Positions 10,182 to 25,100 of a DNA stretch of 64,000 nt are shown here, piece after piece. The stretch lies in the NCBI GenBank assembly GCA_963691815.1, contig OY829648.1, positions 20,864,193 to 20,928,192 of the forward strand, given 5' to 3'. A program made the translations under genes and the position numbers. Position 1 is the stretch's first letter. Every line of letters starts with the position of its first letter. The DNA comes from Echiichthys vipera (taxonomy: Eukaryota > Chordata > Actinopteri > Perciformes > Trachinidae). Below the pieces are notes generated by a model, which was given only the letters and a program-made list of their open reading frames with translations, had not been told where the DNA came from and did no database searches.

Positions 10182-13100
10182 TCATCTTTTGACCTTTGCG
10201 TCCTCCTTGATCTTCCAGAACATCAGCTCCATGCAGGCGGACGCGTCTTCACTCGAGTCGTGGCCCTCCACTGGAAACACAGGAACAACACTATTATTTT
10301 TGTACCCAAGCTGGTCGACTTAGCGGGTAAGAAAGTTAGCAACGGGTAGAGCTGGCAGAACATTCAAAATCAGGAGAGATTCAGGATTCGGAGGGGAAAA
10401 ACAGCCAAGTAAAAATAAAAAGACAATGTTACTAAAAAAAACTGTCAAACAAGCTAGATAGAAATAAATCTATAAAAGTATCAGGCGGCAAAGTGTCAAA
10501 CAAACACCAACGTCCTGTCACATCCGGGCACGAGCAATAACAAACCCATACTGCAGTGCTGAACATGTAAAAAGCAACAAGCTACAGTAGCATGACAGTT
10601 TGCATTAAATACAGATTAAGGCTAAACTTCTAGTCATCTGGGAGCAGCATACAACATGAATGAATAAATAAAAACAAATGTGTTGATGTTGAGGTCTTAA
10701 AATTATAACAGGACCACATCCTGCTTGCAGCTCTGTGGAGCTGTAGTTACGCACAGTGGTGCTTTGAGCTTAATGCTAACATCGGCATGATAATGTTAAG
10801 CAGGTATAATTAATCACAGTAGTTTAGTACGTTAGCATACTCACATTCACTAATGAGCAGAGCCCAACTGATTGTATGCCCCGATATGAAAACTGTTTTA
10901 CAGAACATGCAAGAAATGAAGCTTAGGGTGAATTAGATATTGTGTCATTACACAATTCTTTATTTACACATTCAGCAATTGAATTGACACTGAACATGTT
11001 TCAGTCTGAAGCGGTGGAGCGACCAATGAAAAAACAGATGTTGTAGCCACCTACTGGCACTGTGAAGGTTAAATAATACGCAGTGGGAGAGATGAGGAAG
11101 GAACACTGTTTACTTTCCCAAAGACTGCTGCTGCTTTATGAGTTCTGTGACTCTGAACTGGTTCTTCATTGGTCCTAAACGGACCTTAATATCTCAGGAA
11201 CACATCATAAGTAGTGACGGAGATGCAAGGCTTTCTAAAGCTTTGAGGCATTTCAGCAAACTGGGCTAAAATGAGTTTGAACACTTTTGACACATGAGCG
11301 ACATCTGCTGGTGACAAGGACGCAGCATTTTATTGGACTGCATTAATATCATCAGCAGATATAAGAGACACTCAAGTACACTTCATACTTATACGACATT
11401 TTATACTAAATATTGTACTTTTAACTACATTTATTTCAAAGTTTTTGTTGCGAGATACTTTGAGGATTCATATTATCAAAACAAATATAACCAATAAATA
11501 CATTATGATGTAATATTATCGATACTTCTAACTTGTAATTTAAGTCTATTTCTATGCTTTTTATATTTTTGATCATTTGTTTAGGTGAAATTTAAAATGC
11601 TGGATGTGTAACAGTTCACCTAACTGGACCTATTCTTTAGACTCTTTAGAATTTACTACATCACTATTATTGACCTGTGAGGATCCTACTGTTGTTGTTG
11701 TTGTGTTGTATTTCATATTGCTATTAACTTTAACAGCTTGCCATGCCTTTATCACACCTACAGCTCCCACTGTCGCCCCAGTCATATCTGAATTTCCTCT
11801 CCTGGGGTTTCTTCAGTATGTTTTCTTGATTTTTTATTGGTGCTGGGCTCCGTCGGTGAACTGCAGCTTCTTTTTGCACTACACAAAATATAATTTACTG
11901 TAATCATTCAAAAATATGATTTACTTGGCAGGTGTGGATCTGCGGACTTTGATTTGATGAAATGTGCTCATTAAAGATTGACTGATGCTGATCAATCAGT
12001 TAATACTTAGTTTTTTTGCAGGGAATTTGACACAAGTTAGTTACAAATGGAGATTATGTGATTATGCTGCTCTCAGACTAGTTTGTGTAACTGGGGCCAT
12101 GTTTATGTGACGGGGGGATTATGTAAGATGTGTGTAATGGGGATAAAAACAATATTTCTACACGGTATTGGGACTTAAATGATTTCTCAGTTGGCTTGGT
12201 TTTCCCAGTTTACTTATTTAAATCTGACAAATTTCCCAAGTCATGAAGTGGGCATTAATAACGTAGTATTGTGAAATAGCACATATTAGATGTTTGCAGC
12301 TGGCAAACTAATATGTAAACACAAAAATAATGGATAATAATATATTAGAAAGCTTGTAAAAAGCAACAATACAACTGCTGCAAGCTCTGTGTGATTTTCC
12401 CACCGTTGTCCTGGATGATGCGTTTGAGGTGGTCTGCCATCAGGTTCCTCAAGGCACGTTTGTAGGGCAAGCCGAGGCGGTGAGGGAACACAATGGCCGT
12501 GTCTACGACTGAACTGTGGATTAGCTGGAGGCGAGAGACAGAAAGAGAGGGACTGAGTGCGTTACATCAAGAGTTTTCTTTTATTTCAGCCCTGACTCAA
12601 CTGTACAAACATTAAACACACGATTCTCCCTTTAAATATGTATGTACAATCATCTTCTAGAGTTAGCTTTTCATTGGAGCTGAATTTGTAAAACATTTTT
12701 GGACTCTACGAGAGAAAAACACCTGTACCGAGTTTCAGTTTTCAGTCAATAAAAGTACCTTCAATGCGAGCAGGTCGCTCTCCAGACTGTGTCCTATGAG
12801 GATAGATTCAGCACTGAACATACTGAGCAGCACAGCCTGAACATCTCTCAGAGTGATGGTGGCGCTCTCCAAGTCCTCCTCCGTCACACCTGAAAATCTG
12901 TGAATTGCATACAAGATATTTATATATACCACCTTTAAAAAACTGAATGTTTCAAATACATATCAATATACGCTGAATTCAATAGCACATGCAGTGTTGA
13001 ATTGCGGGAGACGAACTCACCGCGTGTTGTAATCGACCACTTTGCTTTCAGGTTTGACAAATGTATCGTAGATAACTTTCAACTCCGAGTCGATGACCGT

Positions 13101-16100
13101 CACTCTGGTCAGCTCCAGACCCTGCTTTGTGTAACACTGTTTCAGAGGAGAGAAAACAAGTTCATGTGATTCAATCAAAGCTGGGAAAAAATTACTGAGT
13201 GACTAAAATAAATCAATTCTAAAAATCAAACACACACACACACACACGGTGGTAGTTTGAGGCCAATTGTGCATTTTACAGTTCAAAAACGTTGGGTTAT
13301 CATAATTGATATAGTAATTTATCTTTTTCAAAGCTTTATGCTAATATCTATTATTTATGTTCTTCACTATTGCATTCATTTGCTTGATTGTTTATTCCCT
13401 CTTAATGTTTATTGCATGCACCAACAATTCCTTGTATTCGAAAATCTACTTGGCAATAAGGCCGATTCTGACTTTGATGAGCGATGGGTAAAAACATCTG
13501 TCTGACTCACCATCTCACAGTCCAAAGCAAACACTCCTGCATTGCCATCTGGCGGTAGAGCTTTACTGAACGTTGTGACGTAGCCATCGAATGACTCTTT
13601 ACGCCCGTCCTGAACATGTTGCTGTGGGAACATGAAGTGGTTTTTTTTTTTTAAAACATGCAGAAAATGTATTCAAAACAAGCAAGAGGGCAGTTTTATC
13701 ATAGGTATCTTGGAAGTGCTTGATATAGAGTCATCTTGAGTAAAAACACACAGTTAAGCACTGAAAGTCACACAAACACTGGGTTCTGTTGAAATAAATG
13801 TTGTAAAATGTGAAAGAAAAACACATGCGTTGAAGTGGAAAGACCAAAACAAACTTTAGATTTTTGAATAATGATTTTTGATGAATTAACTGACAGTTTT
13901 AAAAACAACATCACTAAACTGGTCTTAACTGTAAGGCTATGGTACTGTATGTACCGGAAAGGTATTTTAAAAGGCGAAATTGTTTTATTGTCTTTCTCTA
14001 TTAGAGAGCCTTACCACACATGACATTACATTGTTCAATTTAGTTTTTTTTTTCACTAAGCCATGACAGCCCATACATTTAACTTCTTAACATTCAAAGA
14101 AGGTAAACTAAAAGCTGATGGCTTGAAAAGGATGATACCTTGGAAACTTGGCAACCTGGAGCGCCGACAGCCGCGGCACAGCAGCTGTAGTTGGTCTCCC
14201 AGCCTCCAGCGACTGACAGCAAAGACAGAAAAATACACGTCGAACAGACAAAGGTAAATAAAATATTGAGAAAAGATAAACTAGAATCACCGCCTTGCGC
14301 TTGTATGTCTCTGCCAACCAGTCAGGTTTAGATCCATGTCTGTTCAGACTCATAATATATGTAGTGAAGACTTTGAATTAATTTAATTAGAGGTGTTAAT
14401 TGTATTTTTTGTCAAAATGGAAGTTATTGCTATATTGATTACAGTGGATCATTTCCAGTGAGGAACATGCTGACTTCACTTTGAGACTTTGAGACAATGT
14501 TTTACAGAGGAGGACAGAGAACTGACAGAGAGCTTCATCACATGGTGATTGAGCTTCAGAAAATCGCCTGAAGCTCAATAACAACAAAACCAACGAGCTT
14601 ACGGTGGACTCCCAGAGGAACAGGACAGAACACAAAGTTGTTGCAATGACAGTAGACAATGCTTCAAATATGATTGTTGCTGCAAAAAAGCGACAATTTT
14701 CACACCCATGCAGCATATTTGACATTTTTGTGAAATGAGTTATGACTCAAAACTGTGTTTTGTGAGGTCACAGTGCCCTTCGAGCTTTGACCTCCAAAAT
14801 CCAATCAGTTTATTTTTAAGTAAAAGTCGACATTTAAGCCAAATTAAAAGAAATTCCCTCAAGACATTCGAGATATCGCATTCTCGAGAACGGGACAGAC
14901 AACCTGGAAACATATGCACTGCAGTGACTATCGCGGAGGCAGAAAAAGAAAATGTGTATTCATAATACTGATCTTTATTACCGATTTACACTAAATATGT
15001 GACAAACTTACCTTTATGTCTGCGCAATCGCCCCCAGTGAAAGCTACACTCCTCTTTCCGTATGCAGCTGCCGTTGACATTGATCCTATACTCCGCTCCG
15101 CATCGACAGCATATCTTGTTGAATGCTGGAAACACACGTATGTTATTATAATTCAGTATTGGTCATTAGAGATGGGTAAGAGAAAGCTGTGGGGTCATGT
15201 GCTGTTACTCACGGTCTGTGTTAGCCTTTTTCTCCGGGAGGTTGTACATGATGGCTTTGCCGGAAGCCTCTGGGTTCGTTCTGGGATATCCGTGCTCCTG
15301 GAGCTGCTCTTCCGTCATCAGGTACGCGCTCAGCTTCCTGTACAGTGTAGCTCCTACAGTGAGACACCGCACAAAGTTAACCTCATGTTGTCTTTGTAGA
15401 GAGACCCACACCGACACACAATTAGAAGGAACAGAAAAAATACCAATGCATCATATTTATATGTTGTTCTCATATGTTGCAAGGAACTTTCAACACAACC
15501 TGATAAATGTGGGCATTGATCATTTCGCTTAAGCGTTACAGACTGGTTTCTAAAACCACCAAATCACCCTGCTGCTCTTCCCCTGCAGCATGGCACACTA
15601 CTATAAAGTATAAACTACAATACTCTCAGCGAAATACTACAGCTAATGATTACTTTCATAATTTCATTTATCTATAAATACTTATTAAATAACTGAGGAA
15701 AATAAAAAAATAATAAAACTAACTGACTTTATTCTATAGCTTGTCAAAAGCCACTTAAAAGTTATTATACGGTTTGACTCATAATTGATTAATCTGTTCA
15801 TTTCTTTTTCTCTATTACTCAGTTTTGACGTCTATAATATAGTTCTTTTAAAAATGTGAAAAATGGTCCTCAAAACTTTCTGAAAGCGAAAGTGACATCT
15901 TCAAATTCCTTTTATTGTCTGACCAACAGTCAAAAAACATAAGATAATCAGTTTATTATAATCTCAGGTGAGAAAAAAACAACAAATCCTCGCACAGATG
16001 ACGCATTTGTGCTCCAAAAATTAAACAAAAGTTGCTTTGGCATCTTCAGTTGATCAACTAGTCCTTTCAGCTCTAGTTTTCAATTAATAGTGACATTAGA

Positions 16101-19100
16101 ATGTAAAATGAGAAAGCTGTGCGTTGGCATCTTAAACTTGATAAATAACTTTGTCGATTGATTTCCTGTCAATCACACTGATCAACGGTTCTTTCAGCAT
16201 GACTTCATTCCTGTCAACATATTCCCTCTGACGTAAAGTCTCTTTGCAGCAAGTCTGCTGTGAACAGGACCTGAAGGGTATCCCATGGTTATCTGAACAG
16301 TTTCAACGTTACGGGTAACTGTCTCGACACGTCCATTTTGATTTTATCATAGGAATAACCTTCATGTTCATGTTGTCAGGGATGTGATCAGATGACTGAT
16401 GATAAACACGAGAGGAAAAAGTGAAGGACATGAATAAACATGTTTCAGAAATATGTTCATAACAGTTCTAGAGAAAGAGAACTGAAAACATGACTCTTCT
16501 CGTAATGTTGACTAAGAAATTAAAAAAACGTACCGATGAGTTTCTCTTCCTGCTGTTTACCCATCCTGTTGACAGTGAAGCTGGTTGTAGCGGCAAGGCG
16601 ACCTCCAAGAACTTCTTCGTGGGAATGAGCCCTCCTTTTGGCAACTAACCCCGGGTCTTCTGCAGAGTAACACACACAAGCGCTTGGATCTATTTTTCCC
16701 GCTAATATAGTGCTGTGAAAAAGTATGTGAACAGCGTCACATTTTCCAAACTTTGTTGCATTACAAACTCACTTTAAAATAGCAAAAAAATCCATCTTAT
16801 TCCTCATCAATTTAAACACATCACACACAATATTCCTTTAAGGGCTGATTTTCCTTTTGAACTCTATGTAAGGATTAGTCATTAGTCAGGAGAAGAAACC
16901 TGTAAAGTGATGGTTTGAGGCTCATTTGATGCATCACACCCATGACGCCTTACTGCTGTTTATCCAACCACCTGCTCCGTACGTGTCATTTACATCTGAA
17001 TCTAGTCCCGCCCTCAATTCTCATAGAGATCCATTCAAATGCCGAGAGGTTTTTATCATCTCTTGTAAGGGTCCCTGAAAATCAGAGTCTTATATAGGTT
17101 ATAATATATAATATAAAGCAGATATAAAGAGTCTGGTGATGTTGATGGTGTGTAAAGGCTTATATAGGTTATAATATATAATATAAAGCAGATATAAAGA
17201 GTCTGGTGATGTTGATGGTGTGTATAGGCTTATATAGGTTATAATATATAATATAAAGCAGATATAAAGAGTCTGGTGATGTTGATGGTGTGTGTAGGCT
17301 TATATAGGTTATAATATATAATATAAAGCAGATATAAAGAGTCTGGTGATGCTGATGGTGTGTATAGGCTTATATAGGTTATAATATATAATATAAAGCA
17401 GATATAAAGAGTCTGGTGATGCTGATGGTGTGTATAGGCTTATATAGGTTATAATATATAATATAAAGCAGATATAAAGAGTCTGGTGATGTTGATGGTG
17501 TGTATAGGCTTATATAGGTTATAATATATAATATAAAGCAGATATAAAGAGTCTGGTGATGTTGATCGTGTGTAAAGGCTCATATAGGTTATAATATATA
17601 ATATAAAGCAGATATAAAGAGTCTGGTGATGTTGATGGTGTGTATAGGCTTATATAGGTTATAATATATAATATAAAGCAGATATAAAGAGTCTGGTGAT
17701 GTTGATCGTGTGTAAAGGCTCATATAGGTTATAATATATAATATAAAGCAGATATAAAGAGTCTGGTGATGTTGATCGTGTGTAAAGGCTCATATAGGTT
17801 ATAATATATAGATTATATTATACACAAAATATTCCAGGCTGGAATCACTTCCAAAGGTGCTTCAACAGCGTACTGAGTAAAGGGTTCATAAACTTGTGCA
17901 CGATATTTGAGTTTTTAATAAATTTGCTAAAATTTCTAAAAATCCTTTTTGCTTTGTCATTATGATGTATTATGTGTAGATTGATGAGGAATACGATGGA
18001 TTTTGCCTATTTTAAATCAAGTCTACAATGCAACAAAGTTTGGAAAAAAGGGTTCACAGACCCTTTCTTACCACTGTATGTGCACATGTGAGGACATAAA
18101 CTGATGTGATATTGTGCAGTGTGTTACAATTATCACGATATACTGTATTTGGCACATTTGACGCAATCCCTAGCTTTGTACGTAGCGTTTTCTTCATGTA
18201 TGTAACTAACTAAGAGTAAATACTGTGTGTGTGATACTGCAGATGGAGGTGGCGTACTGGTGACAGGCGATGGACAGGAGCTGCTCTTGCTGCGGAGCTT
18301 CTTCAGAGCGTTGACAGCTACATTGAGGTAGATGTTCTTAGTGCTGCTGCGATCATACACCAGCTTCTCCTCGTCAAGGGCCTGAAACATTCAAACCTCT
18401 GTCAAAAACAGTCAAAAACGCAACCTGTTCAACTGACGCTCTCATTTAATCTTCTCTGCATTCAAGACAAGGTGTGGTTAGAGTTCTCTCCACGAAGCAC
18501 ATAACTATTCATGGTTTATAAGCTAGGCTACATATGATGTAACAGATAGTAAAGCGTCTAGCTCTGGGTGTGATGAGTAAAAACTGAGGGGCTAATCATA
18601 CCATCTGGAAGGCAACGTCATTTGATGGGCAAAATTTGACACATTCATCTATGAAGGTGTTGAGGTAGCGCTGGCGGATGTTGTTGGGAACTTTGGCCCC
18701 AAACTCAATGGGGATGATGGGGCGCTTCATTGAACTACTCTGAAGAAGTTAACAGAAAAGAGAACACTGACAGTGAATCACATCCAACAGATTAAACAAA
18801 CATTTATCTTCTCTTATCTTGGCAAACTCTCAAGGGTATGTGCACACAAAAATTATTCAGAAAAACACACAAAACAACCAGCAGCATTATATTTTGTGGC
18901 GTGTGGATACCTTCATGGTGGGTGTGTGTGCCACCCTCTTCTGCGTGGCAGTGGACATGGTCTTAGGCAAGATGCCGGCGGTGGTTTGGGCCTTGACAGT
19001 CTGATGGGTCTGGCTGGGGGATAACACTCGACTGGTAGCTGGTTTATAATCTGCAGGAGCTGGTCAGACACACATGTGACTTTCTAGTTAAACAGAGGAA

Positions 19101-22100
19101 AAATAGTGCCATTTCTACACATCACAGGGATGGAGACCATTACATCTAACCTAAGGTTATCACTTTATCACATTAAGGGTCAGGGGAAAGCACTGATATC
19201 AAACACAGGGTTCCCACACCTTTACCCAAGCCCTTTTCCAGCATTTCCAGGTGCATTTTGATGCTTTTCTAGCACCTCACAGCTGTGGCAAACTACATAT
19301 TTGTATGCAGTACAACACTCAGTATTCAGTATACTTATTATTGCACCTGTTTATCACATTAAATTAGATGTAATTGTCCTTTAAACAACCAACATGATGT
19401 TTTGAGATAGCTTTCTAAAGAAGGACGACAAATGAAAGGAAAACTAACTCGAGTAGATCGACAGAAATATAATCATCATCATCTATTTTGATAATCTGTT
19501 AATTGTCAAAAGTTATTTTTCATGTAAAAATGTCAGAAATTCTGTTTTCAGTCTCTCAAATGTGCAAATCTTCTTTTTATACCATAACTTCCATGATCCC
19601 TTATAACATAAAATATCAAGCAGTTTCAAGCACTTCATTCAAAATCAAAGCACTTTTCAAACCTTGAAAACGCTTTTAGTGTGGTGTTATTAAGGATTTC
19701 TACTCTGAAAACAAAAAGCTGAATCCTGCTACTATACAGAATGGTGGAGGCACTCACTTGTTTTGGAGGATGTCGTCTGTGGGCTGGGACGATGTGCTAT
19801 TCTCTTCCTCTCTTTAGAAAAGCTGGGGCTGGAGCTGTGTGAGGCAGCTTTGACTGAAACGGAAAGCTGAGCCGCTTGCTGTTGTGCCATCTGCATACGG
19901 TGGTAGCAGACCTCCTGGGCTGAGGGTCTCTTGTACGGCCGCACCGCGGTCATGGAGTTTGTGTCAGTCTGATAAAAACAGAGGCACATTTTATTTAAAA
20001 GCAACCATATTGTTCCTAATACAGAAAGCATGATGCTGAAAAGACAAAGATATGGTCATGTTATTCTTTGGCTTCCTGCACTAGAAATGAAGTCTGAAAT
20101 GAAGCACCTTCAACGTGCCTGTTAAGTACCAAACTGCACCGTAATCTAATGGTACATGCAATAGACATAAACTATCTCCCTGTGGAATATCGGACTCTGG
20201 CATGAAAGTGTGAATTCACAACTGCAAATCAGATAATGCAAACAGTTAATGACAAAGCTGCACCTTTAATACGTTTTTTTCATTTGTGTTATTTTTAGGT
20301 TAATTGGTTATATGATAATAACAAGAGTAAAGCAGGTCTATATTTATAATACTTATCAGCAAATTAACAGATCAGTTATGAAACAAACAAAATACTGGTT
20401 TTCAATCTATAATTTGAATTGGTGAATATACCTCAAAATGACATGGCCTGAAAGACATAAAATAAAAGAACAGGACTTTTAATGAAGCGGCCATTGACAA
20501 CGTAATAAAAAAAGCTGTGCGTTTCGCCAAAAGCGCCCTTAAGAAATCTGAACAGACAAATGTCTGAGCTGATTTTTAGGAAACAGACAATCACTTACTG
20601 ACAATCAGACGGCCCATTTAAATAATACAGCCTGTACTGTGTGAGTGGAAATCCCCAACACCATCTGCTGCGCCAACATTTGCATATTGTTCTTTCAGTG
20701 TTTACTTCCCTGTTCGCTCTAAAGTAACTGTGCAGGCTTCCTGAAGTACCACCACTACTACCTGCTGAAAAACAAGGTCGCAGCAGCTTATTGTTTAGGT
20801 TTGCGGAGTTAATTTCCTTGCTGCTCCCACAACCTCTGCCCCCCCCCCCGGGTTCTTTGCAAAGACAGGAAGTTAGTTTCCAACACAGACATATACAGGA
20901 TCATTAAGAATTGTACAGGTTTATAATAGAGTCATAAAGTTTGACTTTAAGTTGCAATAACTAAATTTCTTCTTGAGGACTGTCCATGTTACAATACTTG
21001 TTTGAAGCACCATTAAACAGTGGTGAAGGCTGCACCCCTCTAAAGTTTACACAGACAATGAAACACTTGGACACAGGACTGACTGAAGCTTATCTTCCAT
21101 TCACCACTTGTTATAAATCATATGATTAAAGTGTGAGTAAAGTCACAATCATTCATGACCTTTGAGCATACCATATTTGATACACGGGCTGCCACTAACG
21201 ACTATTTTTCTATCAGTTAATCTATTGAGTATTTTGTCTATTAATCTAAACGATTAATTTTCATAAAGAAAATCAGACTGGCCATGTTAATTTTATTTTA
21301 TGGCAACAGCAACATGATAAAAACAGAAATAAGCTAAAATAACAAAATGAGGGCTTATGACTTTATGTTGGTGAACCAAACCTAACCCGTTCTGCCACCA
21401 AAACTAACTATATTCTTGAATATAAGAATTTAAAGTTTCTTTAAATATTTTAGATCACGAATCACATCAGTTACTTTTCAAATTCCACATGGACCACTCT
21501 TCACATCGGCATAAATCAGATCCACAGCACTTGCCGCTGCAGAATGAATATAAGAGAAACACTGATGGGAATGTATTGAAACGTTTTAGAAAAAATAAAA
21601 AGTAGTCAACTCAAAATATTTAAGGTGTCATCGATGACGACTAAGCGCGGTAGCCCTATTTGATACCCAGTGGGGAATCAAAGTTGAGTAACTCCATAGT
21701 CAACCAGGGCATGTTTGTTTTTCAATGTGATAAGTTGTATTTAGGCGTTTTGGAGTTCAATGTGAAGTTTGTCACACATGCACACGTCTAGTGTAGCATC
21801 GATACTATGCTGGGCTTTTAAGGGTAAAACAATTACGGTTTTGTAAACAAACTGTATAAAATGTTCTGACCTGCTGTTTCTGTGATAAAGTTTTCTTACT
21901 AGTCTTGTGTGTTCACACAACTTAAACTGGCCTTGTGGGAGCACTGTGGGATGGAGAAACACAGATGAGGTGAAGGTGACAAACTTACACTTCCTGTGGC
22001 AACACAATGCGAAACTCTCTTCTTTTGACCGGGAAAGAGAGTGGTTAAAGTGCTCTCTGTGCTTCTCTCCTCCACTGAATCTCTGGAGGGCTGAGAGGGA

Positions 22101-25100
22101 GCAACACAGTGTGTTTAACTGGCATTTGCAAAATATGACTAATAAAAAATAATAGTATGTGGTAAATGAAAACTAAAATGCAACGGAAAGATGAGAAAGA
22201 AATACCTGTTTAGCTTGCCTTCCCTTGTCTTCCGTCTTCACGTCCTTGGATTCATTGAAGATGCGCAAACACTCCTCCATGGGGTCTGAGTCATAGTCCA
22301 GTTCATCCTGGAAACTAGAGAAGTCGATTCCAACGTCATCGACCTCGATGTTAACTGGGGGGTCGCCTTCATCGTCAGAAGAAGACGGAGTCAGCTCCGA
22401 CGCCTTCCTCTTGTTCAGACGTCCCCTCTTTAGAGCATCAGCAGATTTTCTCACCAGCACTTCTTCGGGTTCGTCGTCATCGTCGTCGTCGTCGTCCACC
22501 ACGATTGTTTCAACCTCCTCTGGGCTCTCATCTCCAAACAGATCAACGTGGCTTAAACTCAGATTTCGTTTGTCCTCACGTCTTTTGCCATTTGAGGAGC
22601 TGCGGTTTTGCTTTACCTTATCTTTACTATTCGCAGAACTTCCTTTACTGTTGCTATTACCGCTCCTGACACTAGAACTGCTTTTACTAACTTTCTTTGA
22701 ATCCTTTTCTCTTTGAATGCTATCAAGTTTACCATTTTTGTGTCGGTGGCCATTATACTTGCTGTGCTCCTTTTCTGATACTTTAAGTTTCTTGCTTTCC
22801 CTTGCACCATTTTCTGTATCTTTATCTCGTTTACTTGAGTCCGTTCTTACTTTTTCTGCTGCTTTGATCTTACCGTCACTTCTCTTTTCGTCTCTGCCTT
22901 CCCTCTGAACTTTATGAAGTGTCTTAACCGTGTTTTTCCTATCGTCTCTTTTTCCATGACTCTTGTTCTCCTTCTTAGCTGAGTCCTGGTTTGAACTCTT
23001 GATTGACCCTTTGTCTTTACTGCTGCTGCTGCTACTACTCTTACTGCCAGTCATTTTGTTAGCTTCCTTTTCAAGTTTATGCACCTTCTCAGGTTTGGTG
23101 ATTTTTTTGTGAGTTTGACTAACCGCCTTCTTTTCCTCTGAACTGACCTTTCGTTTGATATCATCCTGGACGTCCGAGTCCCCTGTCAAGTCCTCTTTAT
23201 TCCTCTGTGTCAGTGCATTTGGCATATTTTCAGTTTTCTCTTTCCTCTCCTTCCGCACAGCGTCCCAAAGTGACCCGCTGTTGCCTTTTCTCTGCTGGAG
23301 ACTGCTCAGTGAGGTGGGTCGATACTCTGTTCCAGAGCTCTCCTCATCAGATTCAGAGAAAGTGTACTTTTTTGAGTCTACACTGTGCTGCCATGGTTTT
23401 TTCACAGCTACAATGTACTCCTCGTCTGATATGTCTGATCCTGGTAGTTTGAGTGTCTTCTTTCGCTCCGTCTTAACAGCTTGTGCACTGCGGTCCTTCT
23501 TTCTTTTCGCTGCGATTCCTGCCGAATAGTTGGATAGCGGGTCGTACTCCATATCTGTAGATGGTTTTGAATTGTCCACGGTATATTTACACTTAGAGGA
23601 GGATGTGCTGTTTGAGTACTTTGGACTGGGGGGAGAAGAGGGGAGTTGGTGTGCGTGTGTCTGAGATGGAGGCTTTCTCAAAGTGGGAACATATTCCATG
23701 GAGTTACTATTGCTTCCCTGGTTGTCTGAATCCAAGGTATACTTGCTGCAGCCAGGGGTGGGATTATAACCTTCAGATGTCATCTGATAACTCCCAGGGT
23801 CATAAGCCATGTGTGAAGGTGGTGTTTTACTCTTACGGGCATCAGATGAAGGGTCATAGGCCATGTGTGAAGGTGGTGTTTTACTCTTACGGGCATCAGA
23901 TGAAGGGTCATAAGCCATGTTTGACGGTGGTGTTTTACTCTTACGTGCATCAGATGAAGGGTCATAAGCCATGTTTGAAGGTGGTGTTTTACTCTTACGG
24001 GCATCAGATGAAGGGTCATAGGCCATGTTTGACGGTGGTGTTTTACTCTTACGTGCATCAGATGAGGGGTCATAGGACATGTGTGAAGGTGGTGTTTTAC
24101 CCTTACGGGCATCAGATGAAGGGTCATAGGCCATGTGTGAAGGTGGTGTTTTACTCTTACGGGCATCAGATGGAGACAACTTTGTGCTCTCGCTGGGATC
24201 GTACGGTTCATCCCCAATCCGAGAGAGCTTCCTCTTCTCCCTCTCCACCTCGCTGCGAACCTCCTCGATGGCCTTGTTGACCAGCTCCAGCGCACCACTG
24301 AGGTCTCCCGAGGCATCTTCCGGCTTTCCATTCTGCTGCTCCTGGGGCCTCACGACTTCTGGGTTGAAGGGATCATAACCTTGTTCTGCATGGATGCAAG
24401 ATAAACAAACAGTCTCAATATAACTGACCACTAAAATAATAACTCCACTTACTAGCTTTTAACTTGGATGCACTGTTCCGGTCTGCCCAAATACTGACCT
24501 TATAAAGCACATTACAACAGTATATTTGTCACTGGAATGAAACAAATGCAGTTTCTGCTTTAAGTTACATTCATATGGTGACAGAGGGCCATTCGATGTT
24601 AATCCCTGGAGCATTATATTGTATTGCCTTATTTATCCAAATGGTTTCATGCGGAGAGGGAGCAGTTAAACCGATTTTAAATTTGGGGGAAATAAGAGAA
24701 TTCATATCAGCAGGCTCTTTGAGTTCAGGTGTTAGAATAAGTAACAGGAGCAAAAAGAAATTGGATGGATGCATCCCTTCTTTCCACCACATCTCATCTC
24801 ACAATTTTCCTCTGAGGATATTATCAGCTAGAGAGCGTTTAATATATTCTGCACATGAGGACTTAATCTGAAATAAAACACATACAAGACAACCCACCCA
24901 ACTTTAACAAGCTCAGATGGTCTATAGCTGAATATTATACAGGACTCTCTTGGGATGTGAATATAAGTTAACCTATGAAAAATAAAAGACAACTCTGGGG
25001 ACCAAAAAATAAATCAATCCAGAAGGACAAGTGAAGTTTCAGTGTTCAAGGGGAACAAAGTCAACAGACCAAAGAATTAGTTTGGTACAAAAAGTGCAAT

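Noticed and set aside
17089..17812. The 70-bp array considered as a CRISPR-like or regulatory array
   Set aside because: Units are contiguous without unique spacers and the genome is vertebrate; it is a minisatellite.
22348..24378. Several long plus-strand reading frames opposite rexo1 exon 2 (for example 23603-24280)
   Set aside because: They are antisense to a well-supported coding exon; their repeats simply mirror the 54-bp coding repeat.
24571..24871. Opposed frames in rexo1 intron 1, considered as an L1-like remnant
   Set aside because: No reverse transcriptase or endonuclease motif could be identified; the resemblance was too weak to claim.
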